64,000 nucleotides of DNA from Candidatus Neomarinimicrobiota bacterium (GTDB lineage Bacteria; Fidelibacterota; UBA2242; B5-G15), in NCBI GenBank assembly GCA_017656425.1, contig JACDNV010000011.1:1-64000 (forward strand). Direction: 5' to 3'. Under the pieces are notes generated by a model. The model was not told where the DNA came from, made no database searches, and was given only the letters and a program-made list of their open reading frames with translations. The translations under genes were made by a program, and so were the position numbers. Below, piece by piece: positions 43,584-53,398 of the stretch (the first letter of the stretch is position 1; each line of letters starts with the position of its first letter).

Positions 43584-43859
43584 TTATCTCCAGAACCTTA
43601 AAAGGTAATAGGCCACTAAAAGACCAATTATACCTATAAGGTTCAATTTTAAAGTAAAGCCAATTGTTAGAGAAAATAAAACCAGATCAACTACACTCGG
43701 ACCAAGCATGATATCAATAGACCTCAAGAATACATCCTTAACGACACCGTCAGGTAAAGCATATTTTATAATTTCTCCAAATAATGAACCAATCATCAAA
43801 CCAATTAACAAAATACCGAGCGCAAATAAAACGCTAAATCTACCTCTTGACCTTTCCAC
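43584..43859 (-). CDS. DUF4321 membrane protein
   Basis: A 91-residue protein with two or three hydrophobic segments (FALGILLIGLMIGSLFGEII; VDLVLFSLTIGFTLKLNLIG) matching DUF4321. Function unknown. It lies between purQ (adjacent, no gap) and tatA (14 bp). Confidence 0.75.
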   Translation of the reverse strand: MERSRGRFSVLFALGILLIGLMIGSLFGEIIKYALPDGVVKDVFLRSIDIMLGPSVVDLVLFSLTIGFTLKLNLIGIIGLLVAYYLLRFWR

Positions 43860-44546
43860 TTAATTCTTCCCAATCAAAGATTTAAAAATTCCCAACCCAT
43901 CATCAGAACCAAGTATTTTTTCCGATGCTCTTTCGGGATGTGGCATCATACCAAGTACATTACCCTCTTTATTTAGTATCCCTGCAATATTCAAGATTGA
44001 TCCGTTTGGATTCGCCAGATCAGTGACGTTTCCGTCACTGTCACAGTACTGAAATACTATTCTGCCATTATCCTGTAATTCCTTTACAGTATTATCATCT
44101 GCGAAATAATTACCGCTATAGTGAGCAATAGGCATTTTCAATACCTGTCCATCTTTTAGATTTCTTGTGAAAATAGTATCTTTATTTGAAACCCTTATAT
44201 ATACCTCTTCACATCTAAATCTCATTCCATTATTTGGAATTAATGCACCAGGAAGCAAACCTGCCTCAAGCAATATTTGAAATCCATTACATATACCCAT
44301 AATTGGATTCCCACGCTTTGCCAGTCTCATAACTTCCTGCATTACAGGGGAAAACCTCGCTATAGCGCCTGCCCTAAGGTAATCACCATAGGAAAATCCA
44401 CCTGGTAATATAATTGCGTCGTAACCACGTAAATCTGATTCCTTATGCCATATTAGATTGGTTTGAACCTTTAATATTTTCCTAAAAACGTAATAAGAAT
44501 CATAATCGCAATTTGATCCAGGAAAAACCACAATTCCTACTTTCAT
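43860..44546 (-). CDS. purQ: Phosphoribosylformylglycinamidine synthase, glutaminase subunit
   Basis: A 228-residue class I glutamine amidotransferase that hydrolyses glutamine for FGAM synthesis. It has [11 protein letters not shown] at the N-terminus, [15 protein letters not shown], the nucleophile Cys in [18 protein letters not shown], and His/Glu in [10 protein letters not shown]. It is the small-subunit form needing PurS and PurL; purS overlaps by 4 bp and purL is absent from the window. Confidence 0.96.
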   Translation of the reverse strand: MKVGIVVFPGSNCDYDSYYVFRKILKVQTNLIWHKESDLRGYDAIILPGGFSYGDYLRAGAIARFSPVMQEVMRLAKRGNPIMGICNGFQILLEAGLLPGALIPNNGMRFRCEEVYIRVSNKDTIFTRNLKDGQVLKMPIAHYSGNYFADDNTVKELQDNGRIVFQYCDSDGNVTDLANPNGSILNIAGILNKEGNVLGMMPHPERASEKILGSDDGLGIFKSLIGKN

Positions 44547-44800
44547 TTCCCTTCCTCAACAACTTCAAATTCATAACTCTGAATAACGGGATTAGCAAGC
44601 AGCCTATCACAAGCATTCTTTGTAACCTCTTTTGCTTTATTAACATCTATACCTGACCCAAAACTCAACTCGAAGTATTTACCTGTATGAACTTCCTCAA
44701 TTCCCTCAAATCCCAGCGACTTTAAAGCATTATTTATTGTTTTCCCTTCCGGATCCAGTATTCCAGGTTTGTATCTGACTATAATTTTAGCTTTAACCAT
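44543..44800 (-). CDS. purS: Phosphoribosylformylglycinamidine synthase subunit PurS
   Basis: An 85-residue subunit beginning [20 protein letters not shown] and continuing [20 protein letters not shown], both standard PurS segments. It bridges PurQ and PurL. I place the start at 44800, preceded by AAGGGGAG; a longer reading (to 44851) would run far into pssA and adds residues foreign to the family. The start lies within the last codons of pssA. Confidence 0.93.
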   Translation of the reverse strand: MVKAKIIVRYKPGILDPEGKTINNALKSLGFEGIEEVHTGKYFELSFGSGIDVNKAKEVTKNACDRLLANPVIQSYEFEVVEEGK

Positions 44801-45533
44801 TTCTTTCTCCCCTTCTTCTCGCAATAACAATCCTGGGTTCTTCATATCCATTCATCCAATTTATTATATGATATACGATGAATAGAGTGAAAAATGGAAA
44901 TATCACAAAACCAGGTTTAATAACCATAGAAATAAAAATTAATAAAATAATAGCCGATCTAATAGAATAATGAATACTTCTCTTAAAACTTATATGTGGA
45001 AGCAGGCTAAATCTAATTTTGCTCACCATAAGAAATGAAAGAGTAACAACCATCGGAAGAAGTATCCTCGGATCACCGTAATTTTTATAAATGCTATAAT
45101 TGAACCACAGGTAAGAAGTCATAGTAATCGCACTTACTGGCACCGGCAAACCAAGATAATAGCTTTTTCTTCCTGTTGACTGAGCAATAACATTGAAGCG
45201 AGCAAGTCTAATAGCCCCAAAAAGTAGAGGGAAAAAGGCTATCATTGCACCAACTATCTCGAGTTCGGACAAATACACATTATAAATCAATATAGATGGA
45301 GCGAGACAAAATGAAACTATATCAGCAAGAGAGTCAAACTCTATCCCAAACCTTGAATCTTTCCCAATTAATCTGGCTACCTTACCATCCAGAGCATCAA
45401 AAATTGAAGCAAGTATTATCAATATGATTGCAGAAATATAAGCTCCCTCAATCACCTTTGTAATAGCAAAAAAGCCCGAGAATAAATTCAATATAGTAAA
45501 TAAACTGGGTATAAATGAGGTCTTAAGTCTCAA
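44793..45533 (-). CDS. pssA: CDP-diacylglycerol-serine O-phosphatidyltransferase
   Basis: A 246-residue membrane enzyme making phosphatidylserine. The CDP-alcohol phosphatidyltransferase signature is complete (DALDGKVARLIG, then FGIEFDSLADIVSF). The N-terminus FIPSLFTILNLFSGFFAIT and several further hydrophobic segments fit the type II PssA. It overlaps psd by 4 bp, so the two steps to phosphatidylethanolamine are co-translated. Confidence 0.94.
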   Translation of the reverse strand: MRLKTSFIPSLFTILNLFSGFFAITKVIEGAYISAIILIILASIFDALDGKVARLIGKDSRFGIEFDSLADIVSFCLAPSILIYNVYLSELEIVGAMIAFFPLLFGAIRLARFNVIAQSTGRKSYYLGLPVPVSAITMTSYLWFNYSIYKNYGDPRILLPMVVTLSFLMVSKIRFSLLPHISFKRSIHYSIRSAIILLIFISMVIKPGFVIFPFFTLFIVYHIINWMNGYEEPRIVIARRRGERNG

Positions 45534-46171
45534 TTTATTTCTCCTATAATAGTTTGACCTGCTTTTACTTTCTGACCTATACTTACATTAATGCTCGAAG
45601 TAATAGGAATTATCAAATCGACTCTCGATCCAAACATAATCATACCGATTCTCTGCCCCTTCAAAACTTTATCATCCTCACAAACATAACTTACAATACG
45701 TCTTGCAATTACACCAGCGATTTGTTTAACTACAAAATTGTACTTTCCATTATTGAAATATATTACGTTTTTTTCATTTTCTTTATCAGCCTTTTTTTTA
45801 TAAGCAGCAATGAATTTCCCTTCCTTATATTCTATTTTTTTCACGGTTCCAGGAAGAGGTGCCCTATTAACATGAACATCGAATAAAGACATAAAAATCG
45901 AAATTAAAATCGAATTACCGCAGAAGTGGTCATTAACCTCTTCAATTTTTATTATTCTCCCATCAGCAGGAGATACTATAATTTTGTCCCCACCAGGTAT
46001 AATTCTCTCAGGGTCACGGAAGAAATAAATGGTAAAACCAAATAGGAAAAGCGAAATGATAAAAAGAACATTTATAATATCCGATTTTATAAATATCATC
46101 AGTATAGCAAGAGTAAACGACAATAAAAAAGAAGGAAAAATTATTTTAACACCCTCTTTAGCAATTTTCAT
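45530..46171 (-). CDS. psd: Phosphatidylserine decarboxylase (short form)
   Basis: A 213-residue PSD of the small type. Two N-terminal hydrophobic segments are followed by VSPADGRIIKIEEV, FMSLFDVHVNRAPLPGTVKK and the self-cleavage site GS in GMIMFGSRVDLIIP, where the serine becomes the pyruvoyl cofactor. The product is phosphatidylethanolamine. Paired with pssA. Confidence 0.94.
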   Translation of the reverse strand: MKIAKEGVKIIFPSFLLSFTLAILMIFIKSDIINVLFIISLFLFGFTIYFFRDPERIIPGGDKIIVSPADGRIIKIEEVNDHFCGNSILISIFMSLFDVHVNRAPLPGTVKKIEYKEGKFIAAYKKKADKENEKNVIYFNNGKYNFVVKQIAGVIARRIVSYVCEDDKVLKGQRIGMIMFGSRVDLIIPITSSINVSIGQKVKAGQTIIGEIN

Positions 46172-46182
46172 AAAATAGCCCT

Positions 46183-47481
46183 CTACGAATTCCCTAAAAC
46201 ATTCTCATAAATATAATCAACTTTTTTAAGAATTCTACTCTCATTAAAAACTTCCTTTAGTTCATCCTTTTTAATCCTAGCTCTAACATTACTATCCTTC
46301 AGTAATAATTCTAAAAAATCTTTCTTTGTTCTCCATGCTTCCATTGCATTTTTCTGAACTATTTCGTATGCTTGTTCTCTTGTAAATCCCGCCTCTACTA
46401 ATTTAAGAAGTACCCCCTGTGAGTATATAAGTCCTTTTGTAAGATTCAAATTCCTCTTCATATTCTCGGGATATACAGCAAGTCCAGATAGTATTTTTAT
46501 CATATCATTTAGCATAAAATCTATAACTATGCACGCATCTGGAATTATCACTCTTTCAGTGGATGAGTGCGATATATCCCTCTCGTGCCAGAGAGCTATA
46601 TTCTCCATTGCAGTCAGGCTATACCCTCTTAATAATCTAGATAATCCACAGATGCGCTCACACATTACGGGATTTCTTTTATGTGGCATTGCTGAAGAAC
46701 CTTTTTGTCTTCTACCAAATGGTTCCTCTGCTTCTAGTACCTCTGTTCTTTGCAGATGTCTTATTTCAAGAGCAATTTTCTCCAGAAGTGCTCCTATTAG
46801 TGCTATCGTATTTATAAAGAAAGCATGCCTATCTCTTTGTAATACCTGATTTGATATTGAGGCAGGTTTTAGTCCTAGATTCTTACATACCCTTTTTTCT
46901 ACCTCATGGTCAATATAAAAATATGTACCAACTGCACCTGAGATTTTCCCAAAACTTATCTGCTCTACTGCAAGTTTAAATCGCTCAATATTTCTTTTCA
47001 ACTCCTCATACCAAATTAAAAATTTCAACCCAAATGTTATCGGTTCTGCATGTATACCATGAGTTCTCCCAATCATTATCAAGTTTTTATATTTAAAAGC
47101 TTTCTCTTTCAGAATTTCTAGGAGTTTGTTAAGTCTTTTTTGAATCAACTCTGATGCCTCTTTAATTTGAAGTGAAAGAGCTGTGTCAAGCAAATCTGAT
47201 GAGGTCATCCCCATATGAATAAATCTTGAAGAGGGACCCACATATTCAGCTACATTGCTAAGAAATGCAATAACATCATGTCTTACCTCTTCCTCTATTT
47301 GCTTTATCCTATCAACGTTAAAGTTTGCTTTCTCTTCAATAATCCTGAAATCTTTTTCTGGTAACTTGCCCATATCTTTGTATACTCGACATACTTCAAC
47401 CTCTACCTTTAACCAGGTACGAAATTTGTTCTCCTCACTCCATATATTCCCCATTTCAGGCAAAGTATATCTTTCAATCAT
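46183..47481 (-). CDS. purB: Adenylosuccinate lyase
   Basis: A 432-residue fumarase/aspartase-superfamily enzyme acting twice in purine synthesis (SAICAR to AICAR, and adenylosuccinate to AMP). The signature loop GSSAMPHKRNP is intact, with HMGMTSSDLLDTALSLQ and MIGRTHGIHAEPITFG. The length is typical of the bacterial short form. It lies 11 bp upstream of psd as transcribed and 8 bp after degP. Confidence 0.96.
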   Translation of the reverse strand: MIERYTLPEMGNIWSEENKFRTWLKVEVEVCRVYKDMGKLPEKDFRIIEEKANFNVDRIKQIEEEVRHDVIAFLSNVAEYVGPSSRFIHMGMTSSDLLDTALSLQIKEASELIQKRLNKLLEILKEKAFKYKNLIMIGRTHGIHAEPITFGLKFLIWYEELKRNIERFKLAVEQISFGKISGAVGTYFYIDHEVEKRVCKNLGLKPASISNQVLQRDRHAFFINTIALIGALLEKIALEIRHLQRTEVLEAEEPFGRRQKGSSAMPHKRNPVMCERICGLSRLLRGYSLTAMENIALWHERDISHSSTERVIIPDACIVIDFMLNDMIKILSGLAVYPENMKRNLNLTKGLIYSQGVLLKLVEAGFTREQAYEIVQKNAMEAWRTKKDFLELLLKDSNVRARIKKDELKEVFNESRILKKVDYIYENVLGNS

Positions 47482-47489
47482 GCCAACTC

Positions 47490-48569
47490 CTATTCAAGCA
47501 CTAATTGAAATTCTATCCTTTTTCCATCTCTGATACCAACAAATTTTACAATGTCTCCTCTCTTATAAAAATTCTCCTGTATCTCATCTATTATATCATA
47601 CTTGTTTTTTATTTTCCTATTGTTTATTTGTATTAATATATCGCCAATTTTTATTCCCGCTTTTTCAGCTGAGCTTCCCTTTTTTACATTGGTCACGATC
47701 ACTCCAGCCACTTCTTCCAGCCCAAGATACCTTGCAAGAAAAACATCTATATCCTGAACAGTCAGACCTGTTCTGAATGATCGGTCCACTTTCCCATATT
47801 TCTTCAATTCTTCCACAACTACCTTGACTCTATTTATAGGAATTGCAAATCCAATCCCTATTGATCCTTCGCTCAAAGCACTTCCTGTAAAAATGAAAGT
47901 ATTTATTCCAATTACCTCACCATTCACATTAACAAGGGGTCCACCGCTATTGCCCGCATTTATAGATGCATCTGTCTGTATCATATCCTGATAGACTCTT
48001 CCACTTTCCTGCTTTCCAAAATCAATGTCCACGCCAGAAACTATACCAACAGTTGCTACAGGATTGTGAGCAACATTAAAAAGTCCAAAGGGATTGCCTA
48101 GTGCCACGACCCATTCACCAACAATTATATCGTCGGAATCACCAAGCTTTGCGTATTTAAAATTTTTACCATCTATTTTGAGTAGTGCTATATCCGTGAG
48201 ATTATCCACCCCGACTATCTTTGCTTCAAATTCTCTACCTCCCACTAAGGATACAACAACTTTTTCCGCATTTTCTATTACATGTGCATTTGTTACTATA
48301 TAACCATTAGAACTTATTATAAATCCAGAGCCCAAACTTTGAACTCTCCTTCTTATGATTTGCTCCGGGAACAAAAACCGCAATAGTGGATCATCAAAAA
48401 ATGAACCTGTCACATACTCCTGGATAGCTATAACATTTATCCCCGCAACAGCTGGACCAACATCTTCAATAGCACGAGTTATTGCATTTCTTCGAGAACA
48501 GTCTATATCACTCTGGGCATAAACTAAAACTATTAGTACAAATATGTTAATTAAAATCTTAAATTTCAT
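47490..48569 (-). CDS. degP: HtrA/DegP-type periplasmic serine protease with one PDZ domain
   Basis: A 359-residue exported protease: signal peptide about 1-18 (LIVLVYAQS) and a trypsin-like domain with the full triad (His in [13 protein letters not shown], Asp in [10 protein letters not shown], Ser in [14 protein letters not shown]). One PDZ domain (about 255-350; [20 protein letters not shown]) follows, as in DegS/HhoB-like members. It acts in envelope protein quality control. It overlaps the transaldolase gene by 4 bp. Confidence 0.94.
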   Translation of the reverse strand: MKFKILINIFVLIVLVYAQSDIDCSRRNAITRAIEDVGPAVAGINVIAIQEYVTGSFFDDPLLRFLFPEQIIRRRVQSLGSGFIISSNGYIVTNAHVIENAEKVVVSLVGGREFEAKIVGVDNLTDIALLKIDGKNFKYAKLGDSDDIIVGEWVVALGNPFGLFNVAHNPVATVGIVSGVDIDFGKQESGRVYQDMIQTDASINAGNSGGPLVNVNGEVIGINTFIFTGSALSEGSIGIGFAIPINRVKVVVEELKKYGKVDRSFRTGLTVQDIDVFLARYLGLEEVAGVIVTNVKKGSSAEKAGIKIGDILIQINNRKIKNKYDIIDEIQENFYKRGDIVKFVGIRDGKRIEFQLVLE

Positions 48570-49210
48570 TTTCCCACTTTTCTCCAGTCTTCAAGGAATC
48601 TATTTATACCCATATCTGTCAATGGATGCTTTATCATCTTCTCCAGCACTGTAAATGGAATAGTACAAATATCAGCTCCAATTAACGCAGCTTCAACAAT
48701 ATGAAGAGGATTTCTAATACTTGCTACTATAACCTGAGTTTTAAAATTATAATTTCTATAAATCTGTACTATCTGTTCTACTAACTCCATTCCTATATGA
48801 CTTATATCATCCAGGCGCCCCACAAAAGGTGATACATATGTCGAACCAGCTTTTGCAGTAAGTATTGCCTGCAGAGAAGAAAAAACAAGTGTCGTGTTTG
48901 TTTTTATTCCTTCTGAAGTGAGAATTTTTATAGCTTTTAACCCCTCAAGAGTAATTGGAATTTTTATGACTATATTATCACCTATTTTTGCCAGCTCCCT
49001 TGCCTCTTTTACCATTCCTTCTGCATCAAGACTTACGACCTCAGCACTTACAGGACCATCAACTATACCGCAAATATCCTTCAAAATCTCCCTGAAATTA
49101 CCTTTTTCCCTACTTAATAAAGTAGGATTTGTCGTCACACCATCAAGTATACCCCATGATTGGGCCATTTTTATCTGTTCAATATTCGCAGTATCGATAA
49201 AAATTTTCAT
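48566..49210 (-). CDS. fsa: Transaldolase / fructose-6-phosphate aldolase family
   Basis: A 214-residue TalC/FSA-type enzyme. It starts [20 protein letters not shown], has [14 protein letters not shown], the Schiff-base Lys in [17 protein letters not shown], and [16 protein letters not shown]. The short family includes true transaldolases and fructose-6-phosphate aldolases, which cannot be told apart here. A pentose-phosphate role would serve the arabinose pathway's D-xylulose 5-phosphate. Confidence 0.93.
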   Translation of the reverse strand: MKIFIDTANIEQIKMAQSWGILDGVTTNPTLLSREKGNFREILKDICGIVDGPVSAEVVSLDAEGMVKEARELAKIGDNIVIKIPITLEGLKAIKILTSEGIKTNTTLVFSSLQAILTAKAGSTYVSPFVGRLDDISHIGMELVEQIVQIYRNYNFKTQVIVASIRNPLHIVEAALIGADICTIPFTVLEKMIKHPLTDMGINRFLEDWRKVGK

Positions 49211-49225
49211 CTCCCCCCTCTTTTT

Positions 49226-49960
49226 CTAATAAACTACCTCTTTCAAGAATAAACCTCTGGCTGGTGCACTTATAACTTGCACTCTATTATCCTTATTTTC
49301 AAGTAGATTTTTGAAGTCCTCAATTGTATAACGACCTCGGGCAACTTCAATCATTGTTCCAACCAACATTCGTACCATTGTCTGTAAGAATCTATTTGCT
49401 GAAATTGTATAAATGAAAAAATCACCTTCATCTTTCCAAAAAGATTCAATAACATTACATTCTTTGTTTTTAACTACACAGGTAGATTTGCAAAATCTTT
49501 CAAAATTTCGCCTACCTAATATCATATCACTACAGATTTTAAGCTTATTGAAATCAAACTCGAAATGTGGCTTCCAGCTATATATTCTTTCAAAAGGACT
49601 ATAGTTTTTAGTTATTTTATAAATATAGGTCCGCTTCTTTGCCGAAAAGCGGGCATGAAACTTCTTATCTACTTCCTCACAGGACTTTACATTTATATCT
49701 GGTGGTGTTCCAGAGTTGATTACTATTCTTACCTTTTCAACCGATAAATTAGTATTAAGATCAAAATGTGCTACCTGTCCGAGAGCATGCACTCCTGCAT
49801 CAGTTCTTCCCGCCCCTACCACGTTCACCCTTTCCCCACTACCAAGAGGTTGTAATGCATCTTCTATTGCCTGCTGGATTGTTCTTGAGCTTTTTTGCCT
49901 CTGCCATCCAGCATAATTTGTACCGTCGTATTCGACTATTATTTTAAACCTTTTAGACAT
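49226..49960 (-). CDS. truA: tRNA pseudouridine(38-40) synthase
   Basis: A 244-residue TruA with the catalytic Asp in VGAGRTDAGVHALGQVAHFD, the N-terminal KIIVEYDGTNYAGWQRQK and the C-terminal FLQTMVRMLVGTMIEVARGR. It modifies the anticodon stem-loop. I set the start at 49960 (MSKRFKII), which overlaps the ecfT stop by 8 bp; the six-residue longer form adds nothing conserved. Confidence 0.95.
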   Translation of the reverse strand: MSKRFKIIVEYDGTNYAGWQRQKSSRTIQQAIEDALQPLGSGERVNVVGAGRTDAGVHALGQVAHFDLNTNLSVEKVRIVINSGTPPDINVKSCEEVDKKFHARFSAKKRTYIYKITKNYSPFERIYSWKPHFEFDFNKLKICSDMILGRRNFERFCKSTCVVKNKECNVIESFWKDEGDFFIYTISANRFLQTMVRMLVGTMIEVARGRYTIEDFKNLLENKDNRVQVISAPARGLFLKEVVY

Positions 49961-50687
49961 ATATGATTGTAATTGCAAATGAAGTGATCAATAAAAATAA
50001 AATCCAATCCTTTAAAACAAATTTCAATCTTTTATAATAAGTACGCTTTCCCTTTCCATATCCTCTAATGTACATCGATAAAGAGAGAGTATCTGCTTTT
50101 TTCAAGATATACACCATCAAAGGAGATAGGATATTTTTAAACTCTTTGATTCTACCAATTACCGTACTGTTCCGATCAACATTAAAAAAATTCCTATAAC
50201 TCTGGTCAATATCCTTCACCTCCCTTTTAACTATAGGAAAAAATCTAATACCAATAAAAATTATCATGAAAAGATCATCAACTGGAAACTTCAGCTTCTT
50301 TAATGGACACAATATAGAATAGACCGAATCAATCAGTTCAATTCCATTTATCCAGTTGAACGCAAACCCGGATACTAAAAATAGATTTAATAATCTGATT
50401 GTAAACATAATGGAGACTAATAATCCTTCATAGCTAAAGGTAAATCTAACCCCTCCTATTGAAAAATTAAGTGAGGTAAAAATCACATGTATAGTCAGTG
50501 TCAACGGAATAAATACCAGAAAAAGCCTGACTGAATCTATGACTCTATTTAAATATTTACTTACGATTAAAAACAGTACAAATAAAAGCAAAATAATGGA
50601 TTGGAATAATAAATTTGTCTTTACAAAAATAATTACCAGCAAAGCAATAATTATGAAGAGCTTGACTCTGGGATCAAATTTTACCAT
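49953..50687 (-). CDS. ecfT: Energy-coupling factor transporter transmembrane protein EcfT
   Basis: A 244-residue membrane protein with about five hydrophobic segments. EcfT marks are the N-terminal KFDPRVKLFIIIALLVIIF and the Ala/Arg coupling region near the end (KADTLSLSMYIRGYGKGKRT). It is the scaffold of ECF-type vitamin or metal importers, but no EcfA ATPase or S component is in the window. It overlaps the preceding gene by 7 bp. Confidence 0.87.
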   Translation of the reverse strand: MVKFDPRVKLFIIIALLVIIFVKTNLLFQSIILLLFVLFLIVSKYLNRVIDSVRLFLVFIPLTLTIHVIFTSLNFSIGGVRFTFSYEGLLVSIMFTIRLLNLFLVSGFAFNWINGIELIDSVYSILCPLKKLKFPVDDLFMIIFIGIRFFPIVKREVKDIDQSYRNFFNVDRNSTVIGRIKEFKNILSPLMVYILKKADTLSLSMYIRGYGKGKRTYYKRLKFVLKDWILFLLITSFAITIIYV

Positions 50688-51328
50688 TTCAAATCCAGAC
50701 TAATTGAGGTTACAACCCCTGGTAAATGGTAAAATCGTGGTCTCAAAGATAATTCGGGTTCTTCAAGCCTTTTTCTAGTTATAGCAATAATATCTATTGC
50801 ACTTACTATTCTATTAACCGCAAGCCCAGCAAAAAGCATTGATGCGTTACGATAAAATATACCACTTCTTATTCTGTACTTATCAAATCTTTTCTTATTG
50901 GCTTCACTATCCCATGCCCAGAAGTATTTCTCATTCAAGGGATATACCAAGTCTATCTGCCTATTCCTGAGCTTTTGCTCATTGTATTCATATATATTCA
51001 GGTAATTTCCTACATCTGTAAAATATTGCATATCTTTGCCATCAGGATCTATCTCAGCGTGTGACACAGCAAAAGCTACTACTGTATTATAATACAATCT
51101 GCCGTAATATCTTGACAATACATATCCAGCCATAAGACCCAAATCAGCAAGGTTCAGTAAATATCCTCTCTGGTGTCTACCCAATGTATGCTCCCCCCAA
51201 CCAGGAAATATCAAAGATTTTAAAAGAATAACCCTTGCTTCACCAAAACTTAATTTTTCTTCCTCCTGAGCAGTGATAGTGCTTACCACAAGGATTATCG
51301 CCAAAGAAAAAACCAATAACTTTTTCAT
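50681..51328 (-). CDS. DUF5683-like exported protein
   Basis: A 215-residue protein: signal peptide about 1-20 (LVFSLAIILVVSTITAQ), then ILLKSLIFPGWGEHTLGRHQ and RGYLLNLADLGLMAGYVLSR, the SxxxPGxGqxy-type motif of DUF5683 proteins found in FCB bacteria. It has a probable membrane pair and a last segment NRIVSAIDIIAITRKRL. Function unknown. The start at 51328 overlaps the lnt stop (ATGA); longer readings enter lnt. Confidence 0.75.
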   Translation of the reverse strand: MKKLLVFSLAIILVVSTITAQEEEKLSFGEARVILLKSLIFPGWGEHTLGRHQRGYLLNLADLGLMAGYVLSRYYGRLYYNTVVAFAVSHAEIDPDGKDMQYFTDVGNYLNIYEYNEQKLRNRQIDLVYPLNEKYFWAWDSEANKKRFDKYRIRSGIFYRNASMLFAGLAVNRIVSAIDIIAITRKRLEEPELSLRPRFYHLPGVVTSISLDLKW

Positions 51329-52899
51329 CGATTCTCTTCCTTCCTCTTTATAAATATAGCAACAATCAACACAGCCAAAGTTATTGTATTGAGTATAGAA
51401 AACCAATCCCCTATTTTAGTATTCAAACTTCCTGTACCTGTTAAAACATCAGCTACTAAATAACCTTTCTTATTAAAACCTATCTTTCTCTTAACCTTTC
51501 CATCTGGCATTATAATCATTGATACCCCAGTATTCGCTGCTCTTACCACAGGAATTCTATTCTCAACAGCTCTAAATCTGGATATTTCAGCGTGGAGATA
51601 AGGAGCTGAAGTCATACCAAACCAAGCGTCATTTGATATGACTACAAGCATTTCAGAACCTTTTTTTACCCCTTTTCTTACAATATCTGGAAATGATGAT
51701 TCATAACAGATAGCAACAGTGAACTTCACCTCACTTTTACTGTTGGTGTCTGATGTATTACTAGTATTTATTTTAAATATAGTAATACTATCACCCGATT
51801 CAAAATTACCCTGTCCAAAATTTATATTTCCTAACTCTGGGAATACACTTGATAAAGGGATATATTCTCCAAGAGGAACCAGCCTCAATTTACTGTAAGT
51901 AGGAATACTTCCCTCATCAGGTGGTATAAGGAAAGCAGAGTTATAATATTTGTACTCTCCGCCTATTCTTTTAAAATCAGGTACACCAGTCAATAAATAA
52001 ACCTTATGCTCTTTCATTTTATTTCTAATTCTTACCATTTCACCGTGCTGGTTTAGACGCAGATATACAGGAACTGCAGTCTCAGGCCAGACTACCAGAT
52101 TCACATTATGCTCTGCAACCGAATCCGTGTAGTTATATAAAGTATTCATAACATCATCGTAATAAATTTTAGTCCACTTTTCGTTTGGATCAATGTTCGG
52201 CTGTACAATCCCAACTCGAATGAATTTCCCTTTGTTCGATTTTTCAGAATACATTGATATTCTGATGATTCCATAAATAAAAACTATGGCGAAAGAAATG
52301 CAAATAAAGCTCAGAAGAATTTTCCTTGCTCTAAGACTAATATTCTTAAAAAACAAAAGATATAATATAGAATTAACCATTACCACAAAAAAACTCAATC
52401 CAAATGACCCAAAAATATCAGAAATCTGGATTAATGGTAAAAAATACAACTGCGTATAGCAGAGATTATTCCATGTGAAACCGAACCTTCCCAGCGACCT
52501 CAAATATTCAATGCTAACCCAGATGACGGGAAGCAGTGCAATAGCTTTAATCGCACCAAGCTTTTTTCCTAGCAGACCAAAGATAAAGCCTATCATAGCA
52601 TAATTCAATGAAAGGAAAAGCACAGCAGAAATCATAGATAGCACCGCCCAATACCATTCTGTACCTTTATTTAATGAAAGCCAATATAATATTCCAAGAT
52701 TCAACATTACTCCGAATAAAAATCCCTTTTCAACCCCTAGGTTGAATTTATCTCTTTCAAAAGCATAGATTAAGGGAATCAATGCCATATACGATATAAA
52801 ACCAAGCTTGAGTGGAGGAAATCCAGTAATGACAAGAATTCCAGATATTATTACAAGAATGTTTGGATGCAGCCTGTTAAAAATCTTCTTCACTATCAT
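51325..52899 (-). CDS. lnt: Apolipoprotein N-acyltransferase
   Basis: A 524-residue inner-membrane enzyme adding the third acyl chain to lipoproteins. Six or so N-terminal membrane segments precede a nitrilase-like domain with Glu in VVWPETAVPVYLRL, Lys in YSKLRLVPLGEYIPL and Cys in VAICYESSFPD. A final membrane segment lies at the C-terminus. The start is set at 52899 (MIVKKIFNRLHPN); an earlier TTG at 52941 would deepen the overlap with ruvX. Its presence with lolA shows that mature triacylated outer-membrane lipoproteins are made. Confidence 0.94.
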   Translation of the reverse strand: MIVKKIFNRLHPNILVIISGILVITGFPPLKLGFISYMALIPLIYAFERDKFNLGVEKGFLFGVMLNLGILYWLSLNKGTEWYWAVLSMISAVLFLSLNYAMIGFIFGLLGKKLGAIKAIALLPVIWVSIEYLRSLGRFGFTWNNLCYTQLYFLPLIQISDIFGSFGLSFFVVMVNSILYLLFFKNISLRARKILLSFICISFAIVFIYGIIRISMYSEKSNKGKFIRVGIVQPNIDPNEKWTKIYYDDVMNTLYNYTDSVAEHNVNLVVWPETAVPVYLRLNQHGEMVRIRNKMKEHKVYLLTGVPDFKRIGGEYKYYNSAFLIPPDEGSIPTYSKLRLVPLGEYIPLSSVFPELGNINFGQGNFESGDSITIFKINTSNTSDTNSKSEVKFTVAICYESSFPDIVRKGVKKGSEMLVVISNDAWFGMTSAPYLHAEISRFRAVENRIPVVRAANTGVSMIIMPDGKVKRKIGFNKKGYLVADVLTGTGSLNTKIGDWFSILNTITLAVLIVAIFIKRKEENR

Positions 52900-53335
52900 T
52901 GGAATGCTTTGGATATCCTCCCACTTTACCCCTCGAATCAAGATAGGTCTGCAAGATTAGTGAAGCAGATATCATATCAACTTTATGTTTATTATGCCTA
53001 ATTTTTTCACCTTTGAAATGCATGGTTCTCATCGCTTCAGCAGTAGTCAGTCTCTCATCTATAATAAAAATCCCGATATCAATAACCTTTTTTAGTTTAT
53101 CAACAAACTCTCTTACCTTTATAGTTTGCTTAGTGTCACCACCACTCATTGACAAAGGCATACCAACAATAAGAGCCTCAACATTATTTTCTTTTATCTC
53201 TCTTAATATTTCATCAAAAATATTATCTCCATTATTGATGATCACCTTATACGGTGATGCAATAATCTTTAACTCATCGGATAAAGCTATACCTATTCTT
53301 TTATCACCATAGTCTATTCCCATTAATCTTCCCAT
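52877..53335 (-). CDS. ruvX: Putative pre-16S rRNA nuclease RuvX/YqgF
   Basis: A 152-residue RNase H-fold protein: GIDYGDKRIGIALSDELKII, VGMPLSMSGGDTKQTIKVRE, IDERLTTAEAMRTMHFKG and the last acidic motif HKVDMISASLILQTYLDSR. It is proposed to process the 5' end of 16S rRNA. The short C-terminal tail (HSNDSEEDF) overlaps lnt. Confidence 0.94.
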   Translation of the reverse strand: MGRLMGIDYGDKRIGIALSDELKIIASPYKVIINNGDNIFDEILREIKENNVEALIVGMPLSMSGGDTKQTIKVREFVDKLKKVIDIGIFIIDERLTTAEAMRTMHFKGEKIRHNKHKVDMISASLILQTYLDSRGKVGGYPKHSNDSEEDF

Positions 53336-53398
53336 AACTGTCTCTTTTTTTATTTTTTCTATATATTTTTATAAAAATAATATGGCTAAAAAGAAATA

